Origin: Orobanche coerulescens
Lineage: Eukaryota; Streptophyta; Magnoliopsida; Lamiales; Orobanchaceae
Reading direction: 5' to 3'
NCBI GenBank assembly: GCA_033398695.1
Contig: CM065801.1
Location: 104,835,170-104,899,169 of the forward strand
Length of the DNA: 64,000 nt
In this document: positions 21,779-33,344 of the stretch, piece by piece
Position numbering within the stretch: the stretch's first letter is position 1
Layout of the letters: the number at the start of each line of letters is the position of its first letter
Notes under the pieces: generated by a model
The model's database searches: none
Told to the model about the DNA's origin: nothing
What the model saw: the letters and a program-made list of their open reading frames with translations, nothing else
Program-made: the position numbers and the translations under genes

Positions 21779-24085
21779 CGTAACACCCCAAACTAGGCGG
21801 ATATTACGGTCGTGAATCCCATCGGGACCCACCGTGCAATTGAAAATGATGAATTAAATAATATAATCGTAGTACCGAACCACATTATATTACCAAGTAC
21901 TCCGATGAGGAGTTTAAGTACATTACACCAGACAAAACGGAATACTAGTATATTTTATATGGAGATAAAATACACCACCGAACAAATAAGCATCTCAAAC
22001 GGAATTTGCAATGAAAATTACAAATGACGGAATAACTGGAATGATCGAAAATGATGAACAAACGGAATGACTGGGGCCCCTACTAGTATCATCGGGACTC
22101 GCCGCCGTCAACATGCTCTTCCTGCCTTTGCCTTGCCGTGACACGAGAACAAAATCCCAACGGCCGCTTATACGTAACAACAATCCTCAAGGGTTGAAAA
22201 TACACAATCATGATTAATCAAGTTATGAAATATTCTTAGTTATGAATTACGCAAGAGGAGTATCATAGTACGCCTGTAATGTTCTCGTGCGAGTGTACAA
22301 CACCCGTCCGTGTACCTAATTAGTCTCACGGTGTAACGCTTTCCGTGTGCACGGTCTAATGTATCGGTGAACCCAATACATAACCATCGTGTGCCCGACT
22401 AAAAATTCCACATACCACACCCGGCCACGCAATATGAACCCAGAAGGTCATATGAACGAGAATGACCGTAATGAATATCAATGAATAAATAAAAATCTGA
22501 CAAAGTCAAGAATGACTCACCGAAATGAGGGTAATAATGAAATGAATGATAGCTCAACGAAAAGATTGGAACCGCTGCTCCTTATGATCAAGTGATTAAT
22601 TGACAATAACAAGTTTTAATATGATTAATACAATGATGAACGAGTTATGATTATGAATGATCAACAACAAAAGGTATGAATATCCTTTTAACCGAGTAAG
22701 AATTAACTTACTCAATACCGGTGACAACAATCCTTCCACGAACGACGTCCTAATTGAGATATCGATCGCTCGAACAACCTTGAATTATACAATATTCAAC
22801 AACCCGTTCAAAATACGAATCAAACACGAATATAACTAACTCAAAACGTCGTTACGAATAAACCAAGTCCATAGAGGCATTAAATCAAACACGTTGTATC
22901 CAAACTCCGATGGTTTACAATCAAACCTCAATATACCAATATCGAATCTCCAAGAAGTGTTTTAAACCAACAAAACATCTCCAATACGATCAATAATCCG
23001 TTATGAATATCCAAAAATGTGATTATAACAACGATTAGTCGAAAATCCCCAATTCCAACTCGATATTCAAGGTGTTCTTGAATAATCCCTCAATAATCCA
23101 ATGAATCCTTATACAAACTCATAATCATATACATATCCCTTCATATAACATGATTATAACGTCCAAAACATCCTATCTCAACACAAAATCAAAGTCCAAA
23201 GTGTTGAAGGAATTACCTCTTGATGATCCAAGTGCTTTAATCCGAAGAACACGCGTTTAATCGAGTATTCGGGCTTCACGATCGAAAGGAGATGAAGAAA
23301 ATCAAACACCCAAATGATTTGTGAAGGAAAAACCCTCCCTCAAGCTTCCTCTCTCGGTTTCAAGTGAAAAAATGGGAAAGGAATGGAAGAAATGCTGAAA
23401 AAAAACGAATTTAAAGGAGTTGACTGCCTGCCGGACACGGCCCGTGCCGATCGGCACGGTCGTGTCGCGCAGTTGGCCGACAGCTGGCCGACAGGGACTC
23501 GACCGTGTCCTGATTGACACGGTCGCGGCGCTGAGGGCCTTCCGATAGCGACCCGCCCGATGACTTCGGCATGACTCGGCCGTGTCCCGGGACACGGCCG
23601 GCGTGTCAATGCTCGTGCTTAACTTAAGAAGATGCACGGGCCGTGTCGGACGACACGGCCGAGTCTGGTCGGCAGAAACTTCTGCATTTCCGGACGAGTA
23701 CGGCACGGGCCGTGTCGGACGACACGGCCGAGTTCGGTCGGCAGTGATCGGCCAAAAACTGAAACGACCATAACTCTCTCGTCCGGACTCCGATTGACTC
23801 ACCGTTTGAACCATTGGAAAGCTAATTCGATGCTCTATAATATTGCAAAGATTTAGAATTTTTGGAGTTACCAAAAATTAATGGTGATTTAACAAAGTCG
23901 AACTCATAAGAGGAAAGTTGAAACAATGAACAATAATGATACACAACTCGAAGTTTTTCCGAACGGTGAACCCGGTGAATGAACATGATTGATGAATGAT
24001 TATAATTGAGTGAAAATACACTGAGTGACAATTACAGACTGATAATTACTGAATGAAAAGGAATGAATTACAACTGGGTATTACA
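21779..24085 (-). repeat. Del 5' LTR
   Basis: Right copy, near-identical to the left one outside CTG/CAG-associated indels and the palindrome block. It contains the shared U3 block (23780-23830), the palindrome block (23430-23745) and a candidate splice donor near 23216. The terminal dinucleotide at 21779 has mutated from T to C. Confidence 0.93.
23430..23745 (-). repeat. GC-rich palindrome block in Del 5' LTR U3
   Basis: Clear copies of GGCCGTGTCGGACGACACGG (23638-23660 and 23708-23730) and CGGCCGTGTCCCGGGACACG (23578-23599). Each is an inverted repeat of GTGTC-G and C-GACAC. The block is far more regular than in the 3' LTR. Confidence 0.85.
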
Positions 24086-24934
24086 GTCGAGGGGTTGAGA
24101 GAGAAGAAACAAAAAAGAGAGAGTCGAGGGGTTGAGAGAGAGACGAGGAGAGTATGAGGGAAGAGGGAGTAGGGTTAAGGGTGATAAGGGGGAGATCGGA
24201 CGGTCCTGATAAAGGGAGATTAATAATCTCAATTCGGACTGGGATAATAAAAATGTTATAACGGGTTGGATTGGGATAAAATATTATAACAAAATAGATA
24301 ACATAATATAACCGCACGAGCAAAATACACTTACCAATCAATCAAGGGAAAAAATTATGAAACCCTTGAGCAATCGTTCAGATCTAAACAAAAAAAGAAT
24401 TTAATCTTTCAAATCAAATCCAAAATAAAAAGTTCAAAGATACCTTTTAATTGTGGATCGAAAATTAAAGAAATATTACTTAAAATACGGAACCTACCAC
24501 AGCGTTTTCAAAAAAAACCATGTAAGTGTACTCTTACATAGCGCTGACTAATTAAACGTTATATAAGTATTTTAAAAAGTATTGTATTATTTTTTGTAAT
24601 TTAAAATTTTAAAATTTATATTAAATAATTTAAATATATATATGTTATAATTTATATTATATTATATATCAAACTTTGAAAACAAAACATTAATTTAAAT
24701 TTCATTATATATTGTTAATAATTGAAACTTTAATATTATAAAAAATATTTTTAATTTTTAATTACAATATTAAAAAGTATGATAAGTATTTATATTAGAT
24801 ATAAATAATTTAAATCAAATTTATCATATGCTATATATCAAACTTTAAGAGTTAAAAATTATCAAAATTTAAATTTCATTTCATTGTGTTTGTTTTTTAC
24901 AATAACTTGAAAAAATTATTAAAAATTAGATATA

Positions 24935-25090
24935 ACGCAACACCATCACAGGTGTTGCACGCCGCGCAACACTATTTTCATCTTGCAACACCAAATATAT
25001 ATCTAGTGCAATACTATTTTAGTAGTGTTTCAAAAGATCAAAAATCAGCAATCTATTGAAACGCTTTGGTGGCAACACTAGCTAAAAGCA
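24935..25090. repeat. CACTA right subterminal repeat array
   Basis: Repeated GCAACAC / GTGTTGC motifs such as CGCAACACCATC, AGGTGTTGCACG and TTGCAACACC next to the right terminus. They match the motif of the left array. Confidence 0.8.
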
Positions 25091-25117
25091 TTGCCTATGA
25101 GCACTTATGGCGTAGTG
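25091..25117 (-). repeat. CACTA right terminal inverted repeat
   Basis: 27 bases ending GGCGTAGTG, exact inverse of the left terminus, followed by the target duplication AAA. Confidence 0.96.
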
Positions 25118-25120
25118 AAA

Positions 25121-25259
25121 TCACCACTTACAACACATTCATGCAACCATGTGCTCAACAACACCGGATCATGAAATACGGAGAATAATACTCAGATCAA
25201 AATGCAACAAATACAATATCACAAGGTTCAATTACACATCAGAAATCTCGGGTATTACA
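25121..25259 (-). repeat. E2 3' LTR, proximal part
   Basis: The start (sense) of the E2 3' LTR, TGTAATACCCGAG at 25259, running to the CACTA insertion point. It matches 32396-32534. Confidence 0.93.
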
Positions 25260-25277
25260 TCCTCTCTCCCTAAAAAG
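25260..25277 (-). promoter_or_regulatory. Polypurine tract of E2
   Basis: Minus strand TTTTTAGGGAGAGAGGA immediately before the 3' LTR, preceded by the conserved pol-end text GGGACGAAACTTC. Confidence 0.8.
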
Positions 25278-25294
25278 AAGTTTCGTCCCAAAAC

Positions 25295-26568
25295 TTAAGA
25301 TGAAAACAACTCCGGATATCTAGTCTTCATATTGTCCTCCGTTTTCCAAGTGGCCTCCTCCACTCTGTGTCGTGACCATTGTACTTTAACCAAGGGTATT
25401 GGTTTATTCCTCAATTGTTTGATCGGACTCTCAAGTATCTTTATTGGTCTCTGTTCGAAGGTGCCGTCCTTAGCTACCTCGATCTCATCGAACTCAATGA
25501 TGTGACTGGGATCTGGTACATACTTCCGCAATTGGGATACGTGAAACACATTGTGAACGTGACTCAGCGATGGCGGTAAAGCCAACCTGTATGCTAAATC
25601 CCCAACTCTCTCGAGGATCTCAAATGGTTCGATATATCTCGGACATAGCTTACCTTTTCTCCCCAAATGGAAAATTCCTCGTGTAGGAGACACCTTCAAT
25701 AGTACGTGGTCCCCAATGTCGAACTCTAGCGGGCGACGACGCACATCTGCATAAGACTTCTGTCAACTCTGGGCAGTCAACAGCCTTTCCCGAATCAAAG
25801 CTATCTTCTCTAGAGTCTGAACTATCAATTCCGGTTCCATCCCGATCAAGTCCGAAGAATCATCCCAGCATAGGGGTGATCGGCATCTTCTCCCGTACAA
25901 CACTTCAAATGGTGCCATCTTAATAGAAGTATGCCAACTATTGTTGTAGGTGAATTCAATCAACGGCAAGTGAACTTCCCAATCAGTCGACCAATCCAAA
26001 GCACAAGCTCTAAGCATGTCTTCTACTGTTTGTATAGTCCTTTCGGACTGACCGTCCGTCTGAGGATGATAAGCCGTGCTAAAGTTTAGCTCGGTCCCCA
26101 AAGCCCTGTGAACTGTCCTCCAGAAGTGCGACACGAAGCGACCATCTCGATCTGAAATAATGGTCTTCAGTGTCCCATGCAATCTATCTCTGCGATAAAT
26201 ACTCGTGCCAATCTCTCAGGTCCCCATGTGTCTTTAATTCCTAGGAAATGAGCCGACTTGGTTAGTCGATCAACTATAACCCAAATCATGTTCATTCCCG
26301 TTTTGGTCCTTGGCATATTGGTGATAAAATACATCGAGATATCCTCCCACTTCCGCTCAGGGATCGGAAGCGGCTTTAACATTCCGGCAGGTCGCTGATG
26401 TTCAATTTTGACCTGCTGACAAGTCAAACACTTCGAAACGTACTCTGCTATGTCCTTCTTCACATTTCCCCACCAGAAGTTTTGTTTTAGATCTTTATAC
26501 ATCTTACTGCTGCCTGGGTGAATAAAATAGGGCGCGCTGTGAGCTTCCTTCAGAATTGTCCGTCTCAA
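25295..26568 (-). pseudogene. E2 integrase with chromodomain
   Basis: Zinc-binding region HPGSSKMYKDLKQNFWWGNV, ...CLTCQQVKIEHQRP; core [40 protein letters not shown] and AYHPQTDGQSERTIQTVEDM; C-terminal chromodomain VKVQWSRHRVEEATWKTEDN ending ELFSS. The first catalytic Asp, normally in MDFIT, is Tyr here (ISMYFITN), so activity is unlikely even without the breaks: a frameshift near 26170-26180 and a stop between 25763 and 25744 (TAQS/stop). Confidence 0.9.
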
Positions 26569-28223
26569 ATCATCATCATTGGGAATGCAAAGTCGAACTG
26601 AAATCTCAGAACTCTATCATCTTGTATCACGAATCCTGGGGACTTTCCTTTCTTTACTTCGTCACATAACTGAAGGATCAGAGAATCGTTCAAGTGCTTA
26701 TATTTGATTTCCTCGACTAGTGATGAAGTCAGTTCCTTCACATATAGTTGCCCTTGGATTCCTGGTGACCATACTTCAATCCCTTCGCGGATCAGTTCTC
26801 GTTGAATGCTGGTTTGGGACGTAAGTGCTTCCAATACTCGAAGAGAAACAGGTTTACGGCTCAATGCATCAGCTACTACATTTGCCTTACCCAGATGATA
26901 GAGAATTTCCAAGTCGTAATCCTTGATCAATTCCAGCCACCTTCTCTGCCTCATGTTTAATTCTTTCTGACTGAAAATGTACTTGAGGCTTTTTTGATCT
27001 GTAAAGATCTGACAATGAGTGCCGTATAAATAATGTCGCCAAATTTTCAAGGCAAAGACCACAGCTGCTAACTCCAGATCATGAGTCGGGTCATTAACTT
27101 CGTATGGTTTCAACTGCCGAGAAGCATAGGCAATCACATTATCCTTTTGCATCAACACACATCCCAGACCCTGATTTGAAGCATCGCTGTATACCATGAA
27201 TCCATCAGTTCCATCTGGTAATGCTAATATAGGTGCTGTCGTCAGTCTCTTCTTAAGTTCATCAAAACCAGCCTGGAATTTCTCATCCCACGTAAACTTT
27301 TGAGTTTTCTGTAACAACTGAGTGAGCGGACGAGCAATTTTGGAAAATCCCTCTACAAAACGGCGATAATATCCAGCAAGTCCTAAGAAGCTTCGGACTT
27401 CTTTCACGTTATTAAGAGCTTCCCATTCCAAGATTGCTTCGACTTTCCTCGGGTCCACCTGAACTCCGTCAGCTGATATCACATGCCCAAGGAAGGTTAC
27501 TTCCCTAAGCCAGAACTCGCATTTGTAAAGCTTCGCATAAAGCTGTTCATTCCTCAAGGTGTTTAAAACCACACGCAAATGCTCAGCATGCTCCTATGTA
27601 TCTTTCGAATAGATCAAGATGTCATCAATGAAAATGACCACAAACTTATCTAGGTATTCTAAGAATACCCGATTCATCAATTGCATATATACCGCAGGAG
27701 CATTGGTAAGTCCGAATGGCATTACCACAAATTCATAGTGCCCGTACCGGGATCTGAAGGCAGATTTCGGTATATCCGATTCCTTAATTCTCAACTGATG
27801 GTATCCTGATCGCAAATCAATCTTCGAGAATACCCTCGCCCCTTGAAGTTGATCAAACAAGTCGTCGATCCGAGGTAAAGCATACTTGTTCTTGATCGTC
27901 ACCTTGTTTAGCTCCCTATAATCAATACATAATCGGAGGGATCCATCTTTCTTCTGGACAAAGAGAACGGGTGCTCCCCAAGGAGAAACGCTAGGTTGAA
28001 TATAACCCTTCTGTAATAATTCCTCCAGTTGCTTCTTTAGTTCATACATCTCGGTTGGCGCCATGCGGTATGGTGCTCTGGAAATAGGAGCGGCTCCATA
28101 TTCTAATTCGATATTGAACTCCACTTCTCTCTGCGGAGGTAACCCAGGTAGTTTTTCAGGGAAAACATCTGAGAATTCATTAACAACTGGAATAGACGAG
28201 AGCTCTACTCCTTCTTTCCTCAT
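26569..28223 (-). pseudogene. E2 reverse transcriptase-RNase H
   Basis: Nearly continuous. [62 protein letters not shown] and the catalytic [12 protein letters not shown], then an in-frame stop (about 27592) and continuation [16 protein letters not shown]. RNase [53 protein letters not shown] and [14 protein letters not shown] frameshift (about 26570) separates it from integrase. It copies element RNA to cDNA in the particle. It is the best preserved pol in the window apart from E5. Confidence 0.92.
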
Positions 28224-28250
28224 GGCATAGCACCAAATTCCATGACATCC

Positions 28251-28709
28251 CTACTTCAGCAATTTCATGGCTTTCATCGCTTTGATCAATTTTCCCGAGC
28301 TCCCCGGTCTCCATCCTCTGAATAAGTGTTCAGATCCGTCATCAGCAATGATAGAAATGACTCTCTTTCGGTAATTCAGAATAGCTCCATAACGGTTGAG
28401 CCAATCGTCTCCGAGAATTAAATCGTCACCATGAATGTCAACTACAATAAGATTCGATGTCCAATCTCTCTCTCCTATAGACACTGGAAAATCTCTAGTT
28501 TCTAGGGTTCCCACAATTCTTTCTCCACTCGGAAATCCCACAACATATGGTTCACAATCAAATAAACACGAGATTTTCAAACGATTAACACAGTTCAATG
28601 ATATGAAAGAATGTGTAGCTCCATAATCGAATAAGACACTAACTGGTTGCAAAAGGATCTGAATCGTACCTGATGCAACAGCAGTGTTCTTATTGTCAGA
28701 TTTCCTCAT
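28251..28709 (-). pseudogene. E2 protease region
   Basis: [20 protein letters not shown] then [20 protein letters not shown]. The fold is well preserved, but the catalytic D-S-G triad reads D-Y-G, so this protease is probably inactive. A break separates it from RT. Confidence 0.88.
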
Positions 28710-29860
28710 CTCGTACAGGCGCGGACGAACGGACCAGCACTGGATGTCTCTCTCTTCCCAACATTATGCTGCTGGAATCCACTCTGTTGCGTCTGGTTCC
28801 CACTTATCTCATTCGGAACTGGCGCTGGAGTGCGAGTACCAAAAGATCGAGTCGCATTTCCACAAAATGTTGTGCGATGTCCTTCCTGTCCACACTCGAA
28901 ACAGGTCACAGCAGGTGCGAAACAATCACGTCACACATGCCCTGTTTTGCCACAGTTATGACATTTCTTCCCTGCGTCTGAAATGGTTGGTGTTGCCCGG
29001 AACTTCTTTCCACCTCGAGAAGGATGCGGAGGCCTCCTGGACGAATGAAATGAGGACTGGCCCTTGCGGGGCCCACTACTCTTATTCTCCGTGAAGTTGC
29101 CAGACACTTTCTGCTTCTTTGCTTCCGTTGACTTCTCTACCGCCGCCTCTTTCATGTCGTAGGCCAGCGCTTTGTCCTGATAATGTCGCAACGTAGTACA
29201 CTCGAATCCGGACATGTACTGCTGAATCTCCGGATTCATCCTCATATCGAAATGAAAAATCTTTTCTGCCTCTGTCCTGACCAAGTGTCGCACACAAGTC
29301 AGCTGATGATTAAAAGTTTTGATTGAATCTGTCACAGATGCTTCCGAACTCTGTGGTGAGAAAAACTCTTGGATTTTTGCCTCTCTAACTGGACGAGGAC
29401 AATATTGTGATTCCATCATTTGTTTGAATTTCGTCCAGTCAGCATTATGATTCTCAGGTCGGATAGCTTCCCACCAGTCAAAAGCCTACCCAGTCAGGAA
29501 ATACTGGGCAATAGTGACTTTCCGGTCCTCGGGACAATTAATACCCGCAAATATCTTCTCCAATTCTTTTAGCCAATGATCCCAAGTAAGTGCCTCAGCA
29601 GATCCGTCAAATTTTGGAGGGTGCAATTTGACCACCTCAGTAAGCCATTTGTCCCCCCGATCAACAACCTGAGCAAACTGGTTTATCTGAGCAAGCACCT
29701 GTTGAAGCACACCCGGCACGTTAGGATCTGCATTATTATTTGTTGATCTCTGTTGTCCTCCGGAATGGGAATCGGTTCGACTAGCGGTTAATTCTGGGGT
29801 AGACACCGAATCTTCCGGTCTCGCATTTCCACGTCCGCGTCCACGACCTCCCCTCAACAT
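28706..29860 (-). pseudogene. E2 gag
   Basis: Starts MLRGGRGRGRGNARPED, an RGG-like basic N-terminus, followed by capsid KLHPPKFDGSAEALTWDHWL and INCPEDRKVTIAQYFLTG, a stop, QQYMSGFECTTLRHYQDKAL, and two knuckles CHNCGKTGHV...(stop at the knuckle) and CFECGQEGHRTTFC. Two or three stops break it. The Met at 29858-29860 was chosen because the preceding codons do not resemble gag. Confidence 0.88.
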
Positions 29861-30085
29861 ACTGTAAACACAAATACTCAATATCCAGGGCAACTTTTCT
29901 AAAAGAAAGTCCGTCAATATTCACAAAAAGGAATTAAATAAAACGGTAGTATTTGAGATTAGGAGACATACAACCACGGTCCACACGACGATGCTGGCTC
30001 AGCAGTGATGTTACAAACGACCCGTAATCAAATGACGTAAACAGACCCAACCAAAACCCAACTGCCAAGATATCCATGAATCTTA

Positions 30086-30098
30086 GCTCTGATACCAT
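30086..30098 (-). promoter_or_regulatory. Primer binding site of E2
   Basis: Minus strand ATGGTATCAGAGC, complementary to the 3' end of initiator tRNA-Met, 4 bases inside the 5' LTR end. Confidence 0.88.
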
Positions 30099-31139
30099 AT
30101 TCTGTAAGACCACGAGATATTCGGAATAATTACAGCGCCGTAAACCCTTTAAATAAGGATTTACAAGGCTAATTAAAATAAGTGTGAAAATAATCCAACA
30201 CCACCACAGAAATTCAAATTACAAAACCGGTTCCAACTGATCCATTGAGTTAATTAATACAACCATATCGAAACGATATTAATAAGACACGTGTACTCGA
30301 GTACTGAAAATGAACCAAGAAGACAAATCACAAAAACAACAAACATCAACCACATCACTGAGCCATTTCATCGTCATGCCGGTACTGTGGCTGCCTCCCA
30401 GCTCCTCGTCTACCTAAACATCAAAACAAATGTCCACCCCCGAAAGGGTTAGCAAAACGATGCTAGTACAAGTATCACAATACAAATTTTATCAATGCAT
30501 TATAAAACATACAAAACGGACTTCCGTCACTGGAATCCAACGATGCGAATCCACACGATTCCATCAACACAATACAGGGTAATCCAACGATCCAGCGCCC
30601 TCAGTATAGATCCCCATGATGATCCCGTCGGACCAACACATGGTGGAAAACCCGTCCAACGATCCAGCGCCCTCAGCATAGATCCCCATGATGATCCCGT
30701 CGGACCAACGAATGGTGGACATTCGATCCAACGCCCTCAGCATAGATCCTCATGACCCCCTCGGATCATTTACAATATAAACCATGCAATCATGCATACA
30801 AATATGCATTTCAATATGTCCATTAATACGAACAATTAACAATGAATACCACGAGAAAATAAATTAATCTCCTACTCGACAACATGAACAAAACTATATG
30901 CCTGTTCAAAGTTCCAATACAAACCAAATTCAACATATGATAGTTGCCTCGAAAATGGCAAGAATGAAATACTCCAACAAATGTCACCTGTCCGTATGCC
31001 ACCGCCCCTCGATTGTCCTCTATGCAAGGCTCGGACCTTATTCAAAAGAAATAATAAAGAATTAATCTCATGTCGTATGAACGTCTAACAATCCGGTCTA
31101 CGGCTGAAAGCTCTAAAAATGTAATCTGCCTGAACTACT

Positions 31140-31352
31140 TAGCGTACGCTACGTACTCTACGTAACGTGCGCTAAGCCTGCTCGTTAGCGTACGTAAACG
31201 ACGAAGTCTAGCGTACGCTAACTATGTACCAATAGTCCTCTCTGATCAGCCAACTAACTCGACTGATGACATAACGTACGTTACGTACCAAACGTAGCGT
31301 ACGTTAACTCATTCCCGATAGCGCACGTTAATATACATATCTTAGCGTGCGC
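31140..31352 (-). repeat. Second palindrome cluster, E2 5' LTR
   Basis: Copies such as TTAGCGTACGCTACG, TAGCGTACGCTAAC, ACGTACGTTACG and TTAGCGTGCGCTAAC. The cluster lies inside the candidate LTR intron. Confidence 0.8.
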
Positions 31353-32057
31353 TAACCTTGCATGGCAGTTTACTACTGGGCAGAAAACTCGATCTAATGG
31401 TGATGAAACTCGTGAAATCTACAGTGTTAATACATGTCATCTCCGTGCATATCATGCTCATACAGTTTGTGAAAGATCTTTACGGATTAAACGACTTCGA
31501 GATATAAGGATACGTATAATCATCGCAACACCATAATTCATCTTGATCTTCAAGAAAGTATCCTAAGTTCCATCCATTCTATGTCTCAAAACGTATAATT
31601 CCATTATGTCAAAACATAAGAACTTAATAATCTCCATAAACTGGTCACAATCGGTTTTGAAGCTTCATGAATATGCTAGGAGTTCAAACACTAATAGGTT
31701 CAATGGATTATACGATGATTAAGTACCGAAACATCGAAAATATCCTTCTAAAACATGATGTTCGACTACTTACGAATTTAGCTGACTAGATAATCCCAAA
31801 TCATGATCAAAACGTCCATCAGAATATTACTAATATTGGTGAAGAATCACCTACCTCAAAGTAGTGAAGAACACGAAGGAACTTGAAGAAATCCAACACC
31901 GAGGGCTTGAAAACCAATTTTCAATGATCTATAATCTTCAAACCCATGCTAGGAGGATGGTATGAGAGGTGGAGGATTGAGGAAGTAACTCTCTAAGTCT
32001 AAGGATTCGGTTTTGGGAAGTGAAAAGATCTGGAAAAAAATGAAAAGTGTGCTGTCC

Positions 32058-32385
32058 TATATATAGAAAAGGGTTATTAGCGTGCGCTAGTCCATATACA
32101 TAGCGTGTGCTAACGGTCATACGAAGCTTACTGACTTCACTGTACTCAGCGTTTAGCATGCGCTATTCCTCATATCATTAGCGTGCGCTACCGCATTGAC
32201 TTGGCTTTTCCCGAAAGCCGTCCAGGTTCATCCCGACATGCTCCGACCAAGATCCGCAGCTGATCTCACCTACCACCCTGTCTTAATCATGCTGACTACG
32301 TATACTGTGCGTTAAGGTGCATAAGTAGCGTGCACTACGAATCCAATTTAGCGTACGCTACGCTAAGTCGATAGCGTGCGCTACA
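32058..32385 (-). promoter_or_regulatory. E2 promoter: palindrome cluster plus TATA box
   Basis: TATATATAG on the minus strand (32058-32066), preceded upstream by about eight TAGCGCACGCTA-type near-palindromes over 300 bases (32078-32385). Some have decayed relative to the left LTR (TAGCGTGTGCTA, TAGCATGCGCTA). Confidence 0.7.
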
Positions 32386-32539
32386 TGTGCAAAAATCACC
32401 ACTTAGAACACATTCATGTAATCATGCGCTCAACAACACCGGATCATGAAATACGGAGTATAATACTCAGATCCAAATGCAACAAATACAATATCACAAG
32501 GTTCAATTACACATCAGAAATCTCGGGTATTACATCTGA

Positions 32540-33300
32540 CACTGGAAATGTTTAGAACTTAATTGCTTAACTTATCCGCAAGTCGATAAAATTCCATTAT
32601 CAATTGAGTTTTATAAAGGCTTGTATATCGTATGCTTGGACATGTTGTGTCTTCACTTAATAGCAGTAGGAGCATTCGGTGTAGGTATGCTAATTGGATT
32701 AGTATACTCGGATATAACTCATCTCGTTTCAGCCCCATATATTTCACTCTTGGATAGTCAATGACTGAATCATAAGGTCATGGTAGGTATGCATGAACAT
32801 TAACTTGATGGTACAATACAAGAAGTGCTTGTGACATTAAGTTACTATAGAAGTTCGATCCGATCATCTGAGGATAAGGGTCAACCTCGAAGTGCAACTA
32901 GATGGGCAAGTAGCAGTCTTATTGAATAACAAGTTAGGATTCTTTCTCCTCTAAGTGATCATGCAAATTTCCTTGCGGTTAGTGACAACTAAGATTAGTA
33001 GTCCTTGCCCAAAGAAAATGAGCAAGATATATTTGATACACGAGAGCTCTGTGATCTTGATTTGCACTAACATATGCATATTGTCCAGTTGAAATAGAGT
33101 TTGACTTTACCATGACCCTTCTATCTCAATATGATCTAGTTTAGTGTATACAAGTATGTTAATGTATAATAATAGTCAGAACTGTTATGCCCAGATAATT
33201 ATTGTGTATTTTACTTGTATTTGAACTTGTAACATTTGATTATGTGGTATTTTTAATTGAAATGTGGTTTCCCGTACTCGTATTCCTACGTTTTTGAGTT
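32540..33300. other. Unrecognised DNA between E2 and E3
   Basis: Continuation of the DNA left of E2 once E2 is removed. No ORF of interest, no LTR ends. It could be an old retroelement or host spacer. Confidence 0.5.
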
Positions 33301-33344
33301 TCCAACACATTCATGCATGCATCTGCACGTCATAACGGACGCTA

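Larger units (their letters stand above)
14269..24085 (-). mobile_element. Del element: complete Tekay/Del-type Ty3/gypsy retrotransposon
   Basis: The ends are TGTAACACCC (14269) and TTACA (24085), with target duplication GTCGA on both sides (14264-14268 and 24086-24090). LTRs are 2316 and 2307 bp; long stretches are identical (for example 15157-15339 against 22657-22839), which indicates a young insertion. The primer site (TTGGTATCGGAGC, minus strand) is at 21764-21776 and the polypurine tract at 16585-16602. The gene order gag, PR, RT-RH, IN, chromodomain is visible, but every domain is cut by frameshifts, many at CTG/CAG sites. It is inserted in the 5' side of the RMI2 pseudogene inside the CACTA. 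Confidence 0.95.
11163..25117. mobile_element. Non-autonomous CACTA transposon carrying an RMI2 pseudogene
   Basis: Perfect 27-bp terminal inverted repeats begin CACTACGCCATAAGTGC and are flanked by the 3-bp duplication AAA (11160-11162 and 25118-25120). The intact E2 LTR shows the empty site, GCAAAAATCACC, near 32386-32397. Without the nested Del element and its duplicated GTCGA the CACTA is about 4.1 kb. Subterminal arrays of GGCAACACTTTT-like repeats occupy both ends. I see no transposase domain, so it would depend on a transposase supplied elsewhere. The cargo is an RMI2-like gene with its introns. Confidence 0.93.
8871..32534 (-). mobile_element. E2: Tekay/Del-type Ty3/gypsy retrotransposon with nested insertions
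   Basis: Both ends are defined: TGTAACACCC at 8871 and TTACA at 32534, flanked by the 5-bp target duplication TCTGA (8866-8870 and 32535-32539). Transcription is on the minus strand. The 5' LTR is on the right and the 3' LTR on the left. The primer site lies at 30086-30098 and the polypurine tract at 25260-25277. The 3' LTR is split by a CACTA element; without it the LTR is 2431 bp against 2432 bp for the intact copy. Internal genes run 25295-29860. The two LTRs differ at a few percent of sites, mostly transitions, so E2 is older than the insertions it contains. Confidence 0.93.
30103..32534 (-). repeat. E2 5' LTR (intact, with CACTA empty site)
   Basis: In the sense direction: start at 32534, U3 palindromes (32385-32078), TATA box (32066-32058), candidate donor GAG/GTAGGT at 31854, second palindrome cluster (31352-31140), minisatellite (30760-30590), candidate acceptor near 30414, end at 30103. 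The end is mutated (TGTAAGACCACG on the plus strand instead of TGTAACACCCCG). Confidence 0.94.

Noticed and set aside
11163..25117. CACTA element as autonomous
   Set aside because: No transposase domain was found in the 4.1 kb left after removing Del.
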